64,000 bases of DNA from Streptomyces capillispiralis (lineage in GTDB: Bacteria; Actinomycetota; Actinomycetes; Streptomycetales; Streptomycetaceae). The translations under genes and the position numbers were made by a program. The stretch's first letter is position 1. Every line of letters starts with the position of its first letter. Location: contig NZ_VIWV01000001.1 in the NCBI RefSeq assembly GCF_007829875.1, positions 5,612,501 to 5,676,500 of the forward strand. Reading direction: 5' to 3'. Below are positions 8,881 to 18,011 of this stretch, one piece after another. A model generated the notes under the pieces. It ran no database searches. It was not told where the DNA came from and saw only the letters and a list, made by a program, of their open reading frames with translations.

Positions 8881-10218
8881 TCAGAAGGCTCGCAGCTTCT
8901 CGATGTGGCGTCTCTGCTGTTGGTCGTCCTGTTTGATGTGCACACTGATAAGCACTCTTTGGCCGTCCGGCTTGTAGTAGATGCGGCAAAGTCGCTCGCT
9001 TCCCGCGGTGCCTGTTGCCAAGCTCGTCACCTCAAACCAGCCACGCATTTCCTCAAGCACCTTCCCTGCAAGGCGCCCAGAGTCAATCTCAGCAAGTGCT
9101 CTCATCGTGGATGCTGGCGAATCGAGGTTGGCGATCACATCGACTGCATCGAGAACGAACTCGAGGCGGCTGAACGCCCGAGGCAGGAAGTCTATGACGC
9201 CCCCGCGCCGAGGCCGTTGCGCGGTCGCGGCGCGAAGTCGTTCCGTCTCCAGGGCCTCAAGTTCCGAAACCCTCCCAAGGAGTGCGTCTACCTGCACCGC
9301 CCAGCTGTCAGCGCGTGCTCCGCTTTCTGCCGCTTCCGAGTCGGCCGCTCGCACACGCTCCAGCAGCAAGGAGTTCTCGGCAAGAGCGAGTTCTCGAAGT
9401 TCCTCGGCGTCAGCGAGGTTCTTCACCAGTTCCGCCGTGTCAGCCATGCCTCCCAGGCCTTGTCGGAGCACGGCGAGTTGCTCTTGCAGATCTGAATGAC
9501 GGCGTTCTGCGAGGGCAACGGATTCTCGGTATCGATGCTCGCTCGCTTCCGCGTTCGCAAGATCGTGACGGAGCTGCGCGACCTCACGTTCAGCCGCCTC
9601 GCCCTTGCGTGTCGCGACATACAGTTGGTTGAGCAGCTCCTCGATCCGAGCCTCGGCATCAGCAAGGCGAGCTGTGGTCGGATCCGTGACTGGCACCGTC
9701 GGCGCAGAAGACGACGGCGGTGCGATGACATCCCCGACGAGCGCAAGTGCTTCGACCTGGCTGCCCTTGAACCGAAGGCGCGCGAACCAGTCGTAGAAGT
9801 TGCCGTCATCTGCTGGACGATGGCTGACGTCCCAGCGCTGGACGTTGAGACCCGCGTCCTCAAGCGCTGACACCAAGCTGCTGGCAACGTGCTCCGACGC
9901 GTTGAAGACGACGCTATGCCCGTACTGGTTGGTTTCGAGGTGCCACTCGATGTCGAAACCGCTGGCCTTCTCCAGCGGTTCACCGGCGATGGGAGCGTAC
10001 GGAACCTCTGCTCCGGTGAACAGGAAACGATCGCAGTCCGCGAGTTCCCAGCTCGTTCCGTCCAAGTCGATGAGATCGCCCTGCCGGAGTGGGTAGACGG
10101 AGCCCGCATACGCGATGCCCGCATATCCATCGGGAGTCAGACGAATCGGACGGCGGACTTTGGACTCGACTTCCGTTCCGTGGTCGAGCACTCGCACGAG
10201 TACCTTGGCGCTCGCCAT
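8881..10218 (-). CDS. coiled-coil protein of the Hsp70-like cargo operon, 445 aa
   Basis: The N-terminal 170 residues look globular and beta-rich (VLVRVLDHGTEVESKVRRPI, GYAGIAYAGSVYPLRQGDLI). A long heptad-like coiled coil follows at about residues 180-320, then a C-terminal domain (RLCRIYYKPDGQRVLISVHI) ending in a basic tail. It starts 1 bp after the stop of the Hsp70-like ATPase, so the two must be cotranscribed and are probably coupled. No family is recognised. With a chaperone ATPase next to it, a substrate-binding or nucleotide-exchange partner is a reasonable inference. Base composition is less GC-rich than the flanking mating genes, which suggests that the cargo was acquired separately. 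Confidence 0.7.
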   Translation of the reverse strand: MASAKVLVRVLDHGTEVESKVRRPIRLTPDGYAGIAYAGSVYPLRQGDLIDLDGTSWELADCDRFLFTGAEVPYAPIAGEPLEKASGFDIEWHLETNQYGHSVVFNASEHVASSLVSALEDAGLNVQRWDVSHRPADDGNFYDWFARLRFKGSQVEALALVGDVIAPPSSSAPTVPVTDPTTARLADAEARIEELLNQLYVATRKGEAAEREVAQLRHDLANAEASEHRYRESVALAERRHSDLQEQLAVLRQGLGGMADTAELVKNLADAEELRELALAENSLLLERVRAADSEAAESGARADSWAVQVDALLGRVSELEALETERLRAATAQRPRRGGVIDFLPRAFSRLEFVLDAVDVIANLDSPASTMRALAEIDSGRLAGKVLEEMRGWFEVTSLATGTAGSERLCRIYYKPDGQRVLISVHIKQDDQQQRRHIEKLRAF

Positions 10219-10219
10219 G

Positions 10220-11995
10220 TCACGCCGTTCCGCATCGACAATCCGGGTGCCCCCACTGGCGCTTGCAGGCGGCGCACGACTTGTAGTACAGGTGTTCCAG
10301 CACCTGGGCTTCTGTCGCTCCGTCGCGCACGTGCCGGGTGAAGGCCCTTGAATTGTGCCGATACAGCACGTCGCCCGGAACGGTTGCCTGGTCCTTGTCC
10401 CTCGCCACATTCGCACGGACGACCAGTCCCGCCTGTGGCACGACTGTGGACTCCTCAGGTGCTTTTGGGGCTGCGGCTGCACCTCCGGGCATAGCTGAAG
10501 CAGGGAGGCCAAGACCGAACTCCAGGTCGTAGTACGACGCTGTGACTCGATCGTGCTTCTGGCTTGATGACGCCTCGACCGACAACACCAAGTCGTCGTC
10601 GAGAACGACCTTCAGCTCGAGGCGCTCGTGCAGTGGCGGGGCGGTCTCGTCGACGGCGAGTGTGATCATTCCCAGCGACGTTCGCCGCTCGCTCGCCTGC
10701 GGGTGTGATGACAACGCGGTCGGAGTGGCGATCGGAAATTTCGCCTTCCCGTCCGTCGGATCCGCGCAGTACAGGTGGAGGGTTTCGTGCTTGATCTCTC
10801 CACCGAGAGGCATTTCGGTGCCCGCAGCGAGGAGCGGCATCAACGACCCACGGGCGAGCTCGAGTTCGATGGGCTTTGCCAGTCGGAGTCTCTGCCTGTC
10901 ATGCGCGATCCACGCAGCTCCTTGTGAGATCAACGTGGCACTGTTCGTCGGCACCTCAACTCGGTCCGGGCCAAACAACTCGTGCAGTCGGCTCCGAATC
11001 GCGGGCATGGCCGCCATGCCACCGACCACGACGACCAGCGAGACCTGGCCGGGCGCCATCGACAGGCTGCCGAGCAGCGACTCGATCTCATCGATACCTG
11101 CCGTGACGAGCGGCCGTGTGATCTCCTCCAGCTCCTGACGCGTGAGCCGGTACTGCAACGTGGCACCTGATTGGAAGTAACTTGGCCGGTAGAACGTCAC
11201 GTTGGCGCGGTCAGCCGAGAGCTCGATCTTGTTGCGTTCCGCGTCTTGGAGGAGCCGGAGTTCAGCCTCAGGGATCGCGAGGTCGTCGTCAGTGGCACTA
11301 CCGCGAGCCCGAGCGCGCTTCACGACCTCGTCGCGAATTACCTTGTCGAACTCGTCGCCGCCGACCTGGGCCGAGCCACCGTTACGAAGTTGTCGAACCT
11401 GGTCTTCGTCGACTCGACAGAGAGTCAGGTCCAGCGTTCCGCCGCCCCAGTCGACAACCAGGACGTTTCGTCGTGCAAGCCGCCGCGCCATCTCTTCTGG
11501 ATCGTCTGCTCCCCGGATGAACCCATACAGGGCGGCGAGCGGCTCGTGGACGAACTGCGCTACACCCATCCCGGCCCCGGCGAACGCCTCTCGCAGCGCC
11601 GCGCGCCGGTGCCCATTCATGGTCACGGGGATCGTGACCACAGCATTGTCGAGGCCGCCGAGCACCTTCCGCTGCGGACTGCGCAGGGACTCCGACCGGA
11701 CGTGCCGCACAACGTCCGCAACGATGTCCACCGGGCTCCGGTCGACGCCTCCGACGGCGATTACCTCCTCGCCGAGGAGGAACTTCGGCGATTTCACCGT
11801 GTTGCCGTGCACACCAATGCCCGCGGCACCCAACGCGTCCTTGGCCTCGCGACCGACGACTACCTGCTCGCCCTCGTACCGGACGATCGAGGGATGTGGC
11901 CGGCCAGTCTCGACGTCCATCACGTCGATCACGCGGTCACCAACTACCACCGAAACAAGGCTGTTGGTCGTTCCGAAGTCAAACCCGACGATCAC
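10220..11995 (-). CDS. Hsp70-like ATPase with C-terminal Cys cluster
   Basis: A 591-aa DnaK-type actin-fold ATPase. The phosphate-1 motif GFDFGTTNS is at residues 4-12, HEPLAALYG at about 150-158, phosphate-2 VDWGGGTLDL at 181-190, and the adenosine motif VVVVGGMAAM at 321-330. The nucleotide-binding domain is complete. The beta substrate-binding part is divergent, and the lid is replaced by a low-complexity linker. The last 20 residues hold four Cys (574, 577, 586, 588) and a His, a likely zinc site that housekeeping DnaK lacks. It is not the cellular dnaK: there is no grpE-dnaJ-hspR context and the neighbours are coiled-coil and zinc-finger genes. The operon sits inside a conjugative element as cargo. 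A conflict or defence role is inference. Confidence 0.85.
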   Translation of the reverse strand: MIVGFDFGTTNSLVSVVVGDRVIDVMDVETGRPHPSIVRYEGEQVVVGREAKDALGAAGIGVHGNTVKSPKFLLGEEVIAVGGVDRSPVDIVADVVRHVRSESLRSPQRKVLGGLDNAVVTIPVTMNGHRRAALREAFAGAGMGVAQFVHEPLAALYGFIRGADDPEEMARRLARRNVLVVDWGGGTLDLTLCRVDEDQVRQLRNGGSAQVGGDEFDKVIRDEVVKRARARGSATDDDLAIPEAELRLLQDAERNKIELSADRANVTFYRPSYFQSGATLQYRLTRQELEEITRPLVTAGIDEIESLLGSLSMAPGQVSLVVVVGGMAAMPAIRSRLHELFGPDRVEVPTNSATLISQGAAWIAHDRQRLRLAKPIELELARGSLMPLLAAGTEMPLGGEIKHETLHLYCADPTDGKAKFPIATPTALSSHPQASERRTSLGMITLAVDETAPPLHERLELKVVLDDDLVLSVEASSSQKHDRVTASYYDLEFGLGLPASAMPGGAAAAPKAPEESTVVPQAGLVVRANVARDKDQATVPGDVLYRHNSRAFTRHVRDGATEAQVLEHLYYKSCAACKRQWGHPDCRCGTA

Positions 11996-13215
11996 GCGAA
12001 GCCTCCAGACGCGTCCTTCAACTGCTCGACCTCACGCGTGAGGGCAAGCAGAGAACGGTCGAGGAACTCCTCCGCGACGTCGGGCGCACCGTTTCGGAGT
12101 GCGTGCAGACCATCGGTAAGCAGATCGATCTCACCCCCGAGACGCCGGATGATGCGCGTTCGCAGCGTTTCGTAGTCGTCCGCCATATGGCTCTTGTCGA
12201 CCACTCTGTTATCGCGCTCAGCCACGAGCTCCTTCTGCAGTCGCACCACGTCGGCAGAGAACGCGTCGGCGCGAGCCAGCGCAGATTGCTCACGCTCCTC
12301 GACGGTCGAAAGCTCATTGCGGAGCCGAGTCTCGCGATTCCGAGCAGCCGCAGCCTCACTCTCGAGATGTGTGACCTGCCGTTCCAAGCGGGCGATCCGG
12401 GCCAGGTAGTTCGCGCCGACGATCCCGAGCACCTTGTGATCGCTGCTTGCCCCGACCTGGCTGGCGGCTCGCTCCAGCCCTGCTGCCTCCGCGGCCTCGT
12501 ACCTCCAGAGAGAGTCGTACGACGCATCGATGAACTGATCCAGGGTCCAATCACGTTGGAGCGCGCGGAGGAGTCCGTAGCACGCGATCGCATGCCTGAC
12601 GAGGCGCTCACTGTCTGCGGCTTTGAACTGCTTCGGGGCCGCTCCAAGCTCGTCGGCGACCCGCTGAGCCGCGGCACGCACGTGTTCGATCGAGAGCTGC
12701 GGATCCTTGCGGGGATCGACCAGCTGGTCCACCCTGCCCCCGAACACCGGGCTGTGACCCAGTGCGACTACCGCGAGGTCAACGAGCCGGTTCAACGTCG
12801 GCGCGAGGCCACCGTCCTCGGCGCGCTTGAGCGGGACCCCCTGGCGCGCCGCGAACTGAAGCAGCTTGAACGGGGCCGACAACGTTGGGTCTGTCGGCGC
12901 GAGAGACCCGACCAGCGCGCTCTGTGACGCGATGCCCTCATCGGTAATCGCCAGCTTCTTGAGATCCTCCTTCGAGAACTCAAGCAGTCGAGCGTTCGAC
13001 TCGTAGGCGAACGTCAGCAACTCCTCGATCGAGGTAATGATCGGCTTCGGTTTCGTCTTGGACTTGGCCCGCTGTGTCCCCTTCTCCGCAGCGGGTGCCG
13101 CTGACGCATTGTCAGTAGGCGCGGCCGAGCCGGTGCCATCGCCGGTAGCGGTAGCCGATGCGGGTTCGCTCGGCCCCGACTCCGCGCCGGGCTCTGGAAT
13201 GGTCTCGTTGCTCAA
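11992..13215 (-). CDS. coiled-coil protein, possible GrpE-like partner, 407 aa
   Basis: The N-terminal 55 residues are low complexity (Ala, Pro, Thr, Lys) and probably disordered. Helical segments follow, then a long coiled coil at about residues 260-345 with many Arg, Glu and Leu. The last 60 residues (IIRRLGGEIDLLTDGLHAL) form a helical domain. It overlaps the Hsp70-like gene by 4 bp, so expression of the two is coupled. A coiled coil before a compact C-terminal region next to an Hsp70 recalls the layout of GrpE exchange factors, but I see no specific GrpE signature, so that role is inference. Confidence 0.7.
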   Translation of the reverse strand: MSNETIPEPGAESGPSEPASATATGDGTGSAAPTDNASAAPAAEKGTQRAKSKTKPKPIITSIEELLTFAYESNARLLEFSKEDLKKLAITDEGIASQSALVGSLAPTDPTLSAPFKLLQFAARQGVPLKRAEDGGLAPTLNRLVDLAVVALGHSPVFGGRVDQLVDPRKDPQLSIEHVRAAAQRVADELGAAPKQFKAADSERLVRHAIACYGLLRALQRDWTLDQFIDASYDSLWRYEAAEAAGLERAASQVGASSDHKVLGIVGANYLARIARLERQVTHLESEAAAARNRETRLRNELSTVEEREQSALARADAFSADVVRLQKELVAERDNRVVDKSHMADDYETLRTRIIRRLGGEIDLLTDGLHALRNGAPDVAEEFLDRSLLALTREVEQLKDASGGFA

Positions 13216-14348
13216 CGTCCTACCTCTTGCAATCGGGTCCGAAATCCTGCGTACCAGGCGCCGGTCTCCTTGGAGTGCCTGAGCGCCTCGCCATGTCGTG
13301 ATGCACCATCGATGTCTCCCACAGCGAGCAGCGCCTCAGCCGCGATGAGTCGGACCTTGAATTGGTCCTGGGGCCGGAGCTCGCCCAGCGAGGGCAGTAG
13401 CTGGGTGACCATGGATGACTGTGTCCCGTCCAAAGCCGTCGCACCGAGGTCCATGAGGTCCTCGGTAACGGAGTCGCTCAAGGCCCGATCGAAGCTTCCG
13501 TGCGACCGGTCGGCCAGGCTTGTCGTGACGAATGCGCCGCCTGCGAGGAGGGATCGGAACCGCGCCGCGACATCGGAGACACGGTGGCTGTTGGTCTTGC
13601 GCACCGCAAGTTCGAACTGGTTGTAGTGCAACGCGACCAACCCGCAGATCGCCTCCGCTGCGGGGCGGTCGAAGGTCGACAGCAGAGAGACCGCACTGTT
13701 GTACCGCTGCTCGTAGATCGGCGCGCCCGACGCATCTACCCGGCCGGGGTCCTCGACCGCTTCACGCGCGAGTACGCCGTACAGGTATGCCGCCACACCT
13801 TCGCGGTAACGGCGGGCCGTCACCCCGCGGCCGGCACGCATGATGAAGGTGTCGATTGCGTTGCGACCCAACTCGCGACTGGAGATGAGCTTCTCCAAGG
13901 CCTGGTCGACGAGGCAGAGGTCGTCTTCTTCTGCAAGGCAGAAATCGAACTCAAACCTCCGCTCCAGCGGGCCATTGGAAACAGCCACCGTCTGGACGCC
14001 AACCTTCACCGACGCAAGGAAGCCGGCGGCCTCAGACGGTGAGGTTTCGCGGCCGTTGATGGCGATGGATTCGACATCCGAGGTCACCCAATCGGCGGAG
14101 ACACTGGGGCTCGTGACCATCAAGCGCGTGCGCCCGCACTCTCGTCCCCTGAAGAGGAGGGTCGGCCGCTTAGTCGCATGACCGTCGAAGCGGTGCGCTC
14201 GGAGGGCGCGCTCGGACGAGAAGATGAGCCCACACTCAGTGCAGGGAAACTCAGGGGGCTTTGGCGGGGCTGGTAGCCCGACCCATTCAATTCCGGTCGG
14301 CTCATGGAACTCCATGTAGCCGGTGTGCCAGAACCCCACGACCCCCAC
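13212..14348 (-). CDS. C2H2 zinc-finger protein heading the Hsp70-like operon, 378 aa
   Basis: A classical C2H2 finger lies at about residues 36-57: C-x2-C, twelve residues, H-x4-H (CTEC...HRFDGH). Such fingers are rare in bacteria and would fit nucleic-acid or protein recognition. A beta-rich middle (residues 65-145) and an all-helical C-terminal half follow; the half may form tandem helical repeats (EALLAVGDIDGASRHGEALR near the end is TPR-like). The stop overlaps the next gene by 4 bp, and this is the first gene of the four-gene cargo operon. The GTG at 14348 is the longest start; an ATG at 14315 (MEFHEP) is equally possible and keeps the finger. Function unknown; a sensor feeding the Hsp70-like ATPase is my inference. 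Confidence 0.72.
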   Translation of the reverse strand: MGVVGFWHTGYMEFHEPTGIEWVGLPAPPKPPEFPCTECGLIFSSERALRAHRFDGHATKRPTLLFRGRECGRTRLMVTSPSVSADWVTSDVESIAINGRETSPSEAAGFLASVKVGVQTVAVSNGPLERRFEFDFCLAEEDDLCLVDQALEKLISSRELGRNAIDTFIMRAGRGVTARRYREGVAAYLYGVLAREAVEDPGRVDASGAPIYEQRYNSAVSLLSTFDRPAAEAICGLVALHYNQFELAVRKTNSHRVSDVAARFRSLLAGGAFVTTSLADRSHGSFDRALSDSVTEDLMDLGATALDGTQSSMVTQLLPSLGELRPQDQFKVRLIAAEALLAVGDIDGASRHGEALRHSKETGAWYAGFRTRLQEVGR

Positions 14349-14625
14349 CCGTCGCTTCCTGATCCGCGTCCCCTACGCCTTCGGAAGGCTAGTCGGACTG
14401 CGGGTACTTTGCGAGGTCGCTGGTTGAGTGAGATCGACCCGTGATGGGCTGTCATGTCACCTTCGTGTGGGCCAAGCTGCCGATGCATGTCTGAGACGCC
14501 ATCCGCTTCCCGAACGTGATCGTTTGGTTTGGACGGGATGGGCATGAACTCCGTCTGGCGGCAGGAGAGAAGGGCGTAGTTCTTCCGTTCGTCTCGCTGC
14601 CCCGTAGGGGCGGGGCACCGGGCGG

Positions 14626-15123
14626 TCAGAAGTGGGGGTTCTCGGTGGGCCGGTCGGCGCCGGTAGCCGCTTCGAGCAGCTCGATCAGGTCGCCGGGCTC
14701 GGAGGAGCGTTGATCAATCCACCAGCCGGCGCGGGTGATCGTGCGAGCCGCCTCCTCGATCTCCTCCCACTCCGCCTCACTGGTCTCGCCTTCGAGGACC
14801 AGAGCGCTGTACGCGTCAGCCAAGACCTGGTGGCGGCAGCGCACGCCCCAGGCGACGGCGCGATCGCGGCCTTCGAGGGGCGGCATTCGGTACCGTTCCG
14901 ACCAGGCTTCGGACTCGGCCTGCTCTTCGGCGCGCTTGGCCTCCAGCCAGGCGGCCTTGTCCTGCCCGTCGCCCTCCTTCGAGGCCCGCCAGCAATCGGT
15001 GCACTCCTGCTTGGAAAGCCACTCGGCGAACCCGGCGCGACGGTCGGCCGCCCGGTCGGACAGATCTCGCTCAGCCTGGTGCCCACAGGAATGGGCGATC
15101 TGCCAAAGGGTCTTCACGGCCAT
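14626..15123 (-). CDS. hypothetical protein, 165 aa
   Basis: This acidic, helical protein starts at the ATG at 15123 (MAVKTLWQIAHSCGHQAERD). It has His12-x-Cys-x-His near the N-terminus and C-x2-C (ECTDC) at about residues 40-43, so a small zinc site is possible. The middle (residues 50-75) is strongly charged and probably a single long helix. A hydrophobic C-terminal segment (GDLIELLEAATG) closes the protein. It lies between the Hsp70 cargo and the core mating genes and is read in the same direction. I know of no function; it resembles the small accessory proteins often found in actinobacterial mobile elements. Confidence 0.6.
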   Translation of the reverse strand: MAVKTLWQIAHSCGHQAERDLSDRAADRRAGFAEWLSKQECTDCWRASKEGDGQDKAAWLEAKRAEEQAESEAWSERYRMPPLEGRDRAVAWGVRCRHQVLADAYSALVLEGETSEAEWEEIEEAARTITRAGWWIDQRSSEPGDLIELLEAATGADRPTENPHF

Positions 15124-15149
15124 GGGAACTGCTCCTTACGGGAGTTGGG

Positions 15150-15923
15150 TCAGCGGTTACGGGAGAACACGATGCGCGGGTCCACCGGACGGGCCGCCGG
15201 GCCGGAGGCGGCGGGTACGGCCACCGGCGCCGTACCCGGCAGGTCGGCGCGGGCGGGACTGGCGGCGAGCGCGGCGGCGCTGATGAGGAAGCTGTGAGTG
15301 GCGACGCCCTGGACGCGCTGGTGGCGCGCTGCCGTCGTGGGCGCGGGTGAGTGGCGTGCGGCGATGTCCTGGGCGAGGAGGGGCTGCACGGCCACTTGGA
15401 GGTCGGCCCGATGCATCGCCAGCGTGGCAGTGGCGACCTTGTCGAGCGCCTCGCTGCGGCGTGTGGTGATGGGCAGCGTGTAGATGTCCAGGCCCGGGTT
15501 GTGTTGCCAGCCGTGCTCTTCCAGGATGAGCGGGCCGCCGAGAGCGGAGGAACCGTCGGCGGTGGCGGCGACCACGCCGAGCTGCGGGTGTTCGGCGAAC
15601 GCGACGTCCGGCTCGACGCGCGGGGGCCGGTCGGGGGCGGGCGCTGGTCCGGAGGTCGGCGAGGGGGCGAACGCGGCGTCCACGTCGACCCGGTAGCCAG
15701 CCTTGCGCAGTAGCGCGACGGCCCGGGTGGTGCGGCCCTGCCCATCATTCTGCTGGTTGGCCAGCGCGTACAGGTTGGGGTGGTCGGGAACGGGGTGGAA
15801 GTCGAATCCCTTCAACATCCAGGTGCTTGCCGCCAGTTGCTTGGGGTTGGCGGCGACGATGCCGAAGTCGGGGTGGCGGCCGACCGCGATGTCGGGAAGC
15901 GGGTCGTGCTCGGGGGTGGGCAT
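15150..15923 (-). CDS. hypothetical mobile-element protein, 257 aa
   Basis: It starts at the ATG at 15923. The protein contains two related units: GRHPDFGIVAANPK with a WMLKGFDFHPVPDHPNLYAL block at residues 15-60, and EHPQLGVVAATADG with LILEEHGWQHNPGLDIYTLP at about residues 108-150. Each pairs a short beta strand with a helix-turn segment, which points to an internal duplication. The C-terminal 60 residues are Ala/Pro-rich. No membrane segment or catalytic motif is visible. It is in the mating operon between two other unassigned genes. Function unknown. Confidence 0.62.
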   Translation of the reverse strand: MPTPEHDPLPDIAVGRHPDFGIVAANPKQLAASTWMLKGFDFHPVPDHPNLYALANQQNDGQGRTTRAVALLRKAGYRVDVDAAFAPSPTSGPAPAPDRPPRVEPDVAFAEHPQLGVVAATADGSSALGGPLILEEHGWQHNPGLDIYTLPITTRRSEALDKVATATLAMHRADLQVAVQPLLAQDIAARHSPAPTTAARHQRVQGVATHSFLISAAALAASPARADLPGTAPVAVPAASGPAARPVDPRIVFSRNR

Positions 15924-16020
15924 GGCGGATCCATCCGATGGGCGCAGGGGGTGCGGGGCGGTCGAGGGCGGGGACGGTTCTGTCGGTGCGGGACATGGCG
16001 GGCTCCAAGCTGGGCAGCGG

Positions 16021-17166
16021 TCAGCGACGGGGCCCGGCCGAGGGCCGGGTGGGAGGCGGGGAGGGAGGTGCGGCTGAAGCTGACGGCGGCGCGGCTGGGG
16101 TCGTGCGCCGTGCGGTCGGCGAGACCGCGAGAGCGGCGGCGACCCGGGACGCCGCCGGTTCCTCCGGGGCGACCTGGTCCACCCGGGCCTGGAGCCTGCC
16201 GGGGTGGTCGGTGTGCCGGTCGGCCAGCACGCCGCGCATGGACCGAATGTCCAACGCGTAGGAGTCGAGCTTCTGGGCGATGTAACGCAGCCGGTTCGCG
16301 TAGTGGGGATCGGCGGGTTCGCCCAGGCCTTCCCACCAGTCGGCCGTCGTGTTGAGGGACTCCACGATGTGTTGGAGAACGCCGTCACCGGGAGTGGTCA
16401 GCTCGCTCAGTGCGGCGACGACTTCGCCCGTGTGCGACGCCGACTGGATGGACTGGGGCAGGTGGCCGAGCCGGTCGCCAAGGCTGAGCCCCTGATTGCC
16501 AGGAGACGGCAGGCTGGGGTCAAGGAGGCCGGGATCGCACGAGACGTCGAAGCCCTCGGCCTGGAGCATGTCGACGGCCCGGGTCACCATCTGTCGCTGC
16601 TCGACCGGGTCGGTCATGGCGGAGGGCAGCCGGTGGAAGCGCTCGCGGAACAGCACGACGGGGACGAAGCCCGCACGGTGGAGTACCGCGTCGGCGCCGC
16701 TCTCGTGGGCAGGTCGCCGCGGGGCCGGTCGGGGCGGCAGTGCGAGCTGGTCCAGGCGAGTGTCGATGGCGTCGAGCAGGCGGGGGATGCTGCCGCCATC
16801 TCGGGCGTGGGGACCGTCGGGTTCCGAGTCGTAGATCACTTCATGGAGCGTGGAGTCGTCGGGATGCCCGCGCGTCACCAACCAGCTCTCCGGGTACCCG
16901 GGTGGGTGGTCGGTGGGCGGTTCCTGGGGTGGAGAGATGATCAGGGCGCTGCCGTCGGGAAGTTCGGCGTGGACGATGTAGCCGCTGAGGCCGTACTCGA
17001 CGGTGCAGGACAGTCCGCGTTGCCGAAGCGGCGTGGTCAGGTGCCTGTACGGGTGGTCATGCTCCGACGTGCCAGCGGCGGCTTCCTGGATGAAGGGTTC
17101 GCTGGTGCGCGCCGTGATACGTGTGCCCTCCCGCTGGAGGGTGACCAGGGTCTGATCGGGGCGCAT
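16021..17166 (-). CDS. hypothetical mobile-element protein, 381 aa
   Basis: Residues 20-120 form a globular, beta-rich region (CTVEYGLSGYIVHAELPDGS, ALIISPPQEPPTDHPPGYPE, WLVTRGHPDDSTLHEVIYD). A second unit at about 150-215 (DAVLHRAGFVPVVLFRERFH) recalls the neighbouring 257-aa protein in style. A helical part (residues 230-310) and a Pro/Ala-rich tail follow. No signal peptide or membrane segment. It belongs to the leftward operon. I cannot name a family. The length and order of globular units next to the T4SS genes suggest a cytoplasmic accessory protein of the element. Confidence 0.62.
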   Translation of the reverse strand: MRPDQTLVTLQREGTRITARTSEPFIQEAAAGTSEHDHPYRHLTTPLRQRGLSCTVEYGLSGYIVHAELPDGSALIISPPQEPPTDHPPGYPESWLVTRGHPDDSTLHEVIYDSEPDGPHARDGGSIPRLLDAIDTRLDQLALPPRPAPRRPAHESGADAVLHRAGFVPVVLFRERFHRLPSAMTDPVEQRQMVTRAVDMLQAEGFDVSCDPGLLDPSLPSPGNQGLSLGDRLGHLPQSIQSASHTGEVVAALSELTTPGDGVLQHIVESLNTTADWWEGLGEPADPHYANRLRYIAQKLDSYALDIRSMRGVLADRHTDHPGRLQARVDQVAPEEPAASRVAAALAVSPTARRTTPAAPPSASAAPPSPPPTRPSAGPRR

Positions 17167-17312
17167 GTGGGCTTCTCCGTGGCCAGTGGCCGTCCCCAGC
17201 GGTCGACGGCGGCGGGACGCCGCAGCCGGGCGGGGACTGCAGGGGTGGTGGTGTTCATCGAGGATCCGGCGATCGGACGGTTTGGCCTCGCCGGACGTCG
17301 GTGCTGGAGGCT

Positions 17313-18011
17313 TTAGCGCGAGCGGCGCACGGCAGGGGGGGCGGACGCCGCCGAGGCGGGCGGCGAAGCGGCAGAGGCACCGTGCTGGCCGGAGGCGGAT
17401 CGGGCCAGGGCTGCCTGGACACGCCCGGTGTACGCGGACTGGTCATCGCCGATCCGATCGGCCAGGTGATCGGCAGCCCTGGCCAACGCCGCTCCGCTGT
17501 AGCTGAGTTCGTCGGCGTAGTGCCAGCCTTCGGAGTTGCGGATCTCGCGGGCTCGTTCCTCGTAGAGCTCCCGCGACCCGGGCATGGACCCCTCCATGAG
17601 CGCGATGACCTGATCCCACTCGCGGCGGATCTCGCCCGCTCGCTCCAGTGCGGAGTCGATCCCCCGCAGGCGCAGCAGGTCGGCGCTGATCGGGCCGTCA
17701 AGGTAGTCGGCCGGTTGCGCGGCGGCCCGAACACCGGCGAGGACTTCGGGGCCGTGGGCCAGGAAGGTCTCGACGTGCTCCCAGGCGGTAGCGTCCCGGG
17801 TCACCTTGCCGTCGGCGTAGCCGGTCTCATCGACGGGCCAGCCGTCCTCGTCGCAGTACGAGTCGGAGACCGCGTCCCACTGGTCCGAGGCCTGCCTGAT
17901 GCCGTCAGCAGCGGAGGCCAGGGCCTGGACACGCGCCCGCCATGCCGCCCGTTCGTTGGCATCTTGCGGCTGGCGATCAGGGGTGGCGGAGGAGTCGGGA
18001 GAGGTAGGCAT
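17313..18011 (-). CDS. hypothetical helical protein, 232 aa
   Basis: Taken from the ATG at 18011 (MPTSPDSSATPD), which fits the pattern of neighbours whose first residues are polar and disordered. The body is helical and acidic with conserved-looking aromatic positions (DSYCDEDGWPVDETGYADGK, NSEGWHYADELSYSGAALAR). The C-terminal 30 residues are Ala/Pro-rich. The reading frame is open without a stop into the segment upstream (18012-18560), so the two could be one 415-aa protein. No catalytic motif is seen; it lies in the mating operon. Confidence 0.6.
   Translation of the reverse strand: MPTSPDSSATPDRQPQDANERAAWRARVQALASAADGIRQASDQWDAVSDSYCDEDGWPVDETGYADGKVTRDATAWEHVETFLAHGPEVLAGVRAAAQPADYLDGPISADLLRLRGIDSALERAGEIRREWDQVIALMEGSMPGSRELYEERAREIRNSEGWHYADELSYSGAALARAADHLADRIGDDQSAYTGRVQAALARSASGQHGASAASPPASAASAPPAVRRSR

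Noticed and set aside
10220..11995. Housekeeping dnaK
   Set aside because: The lid is missing, a C-terminal Cys cluster is present, and grpE, dnaJ and hspR are not next to it.
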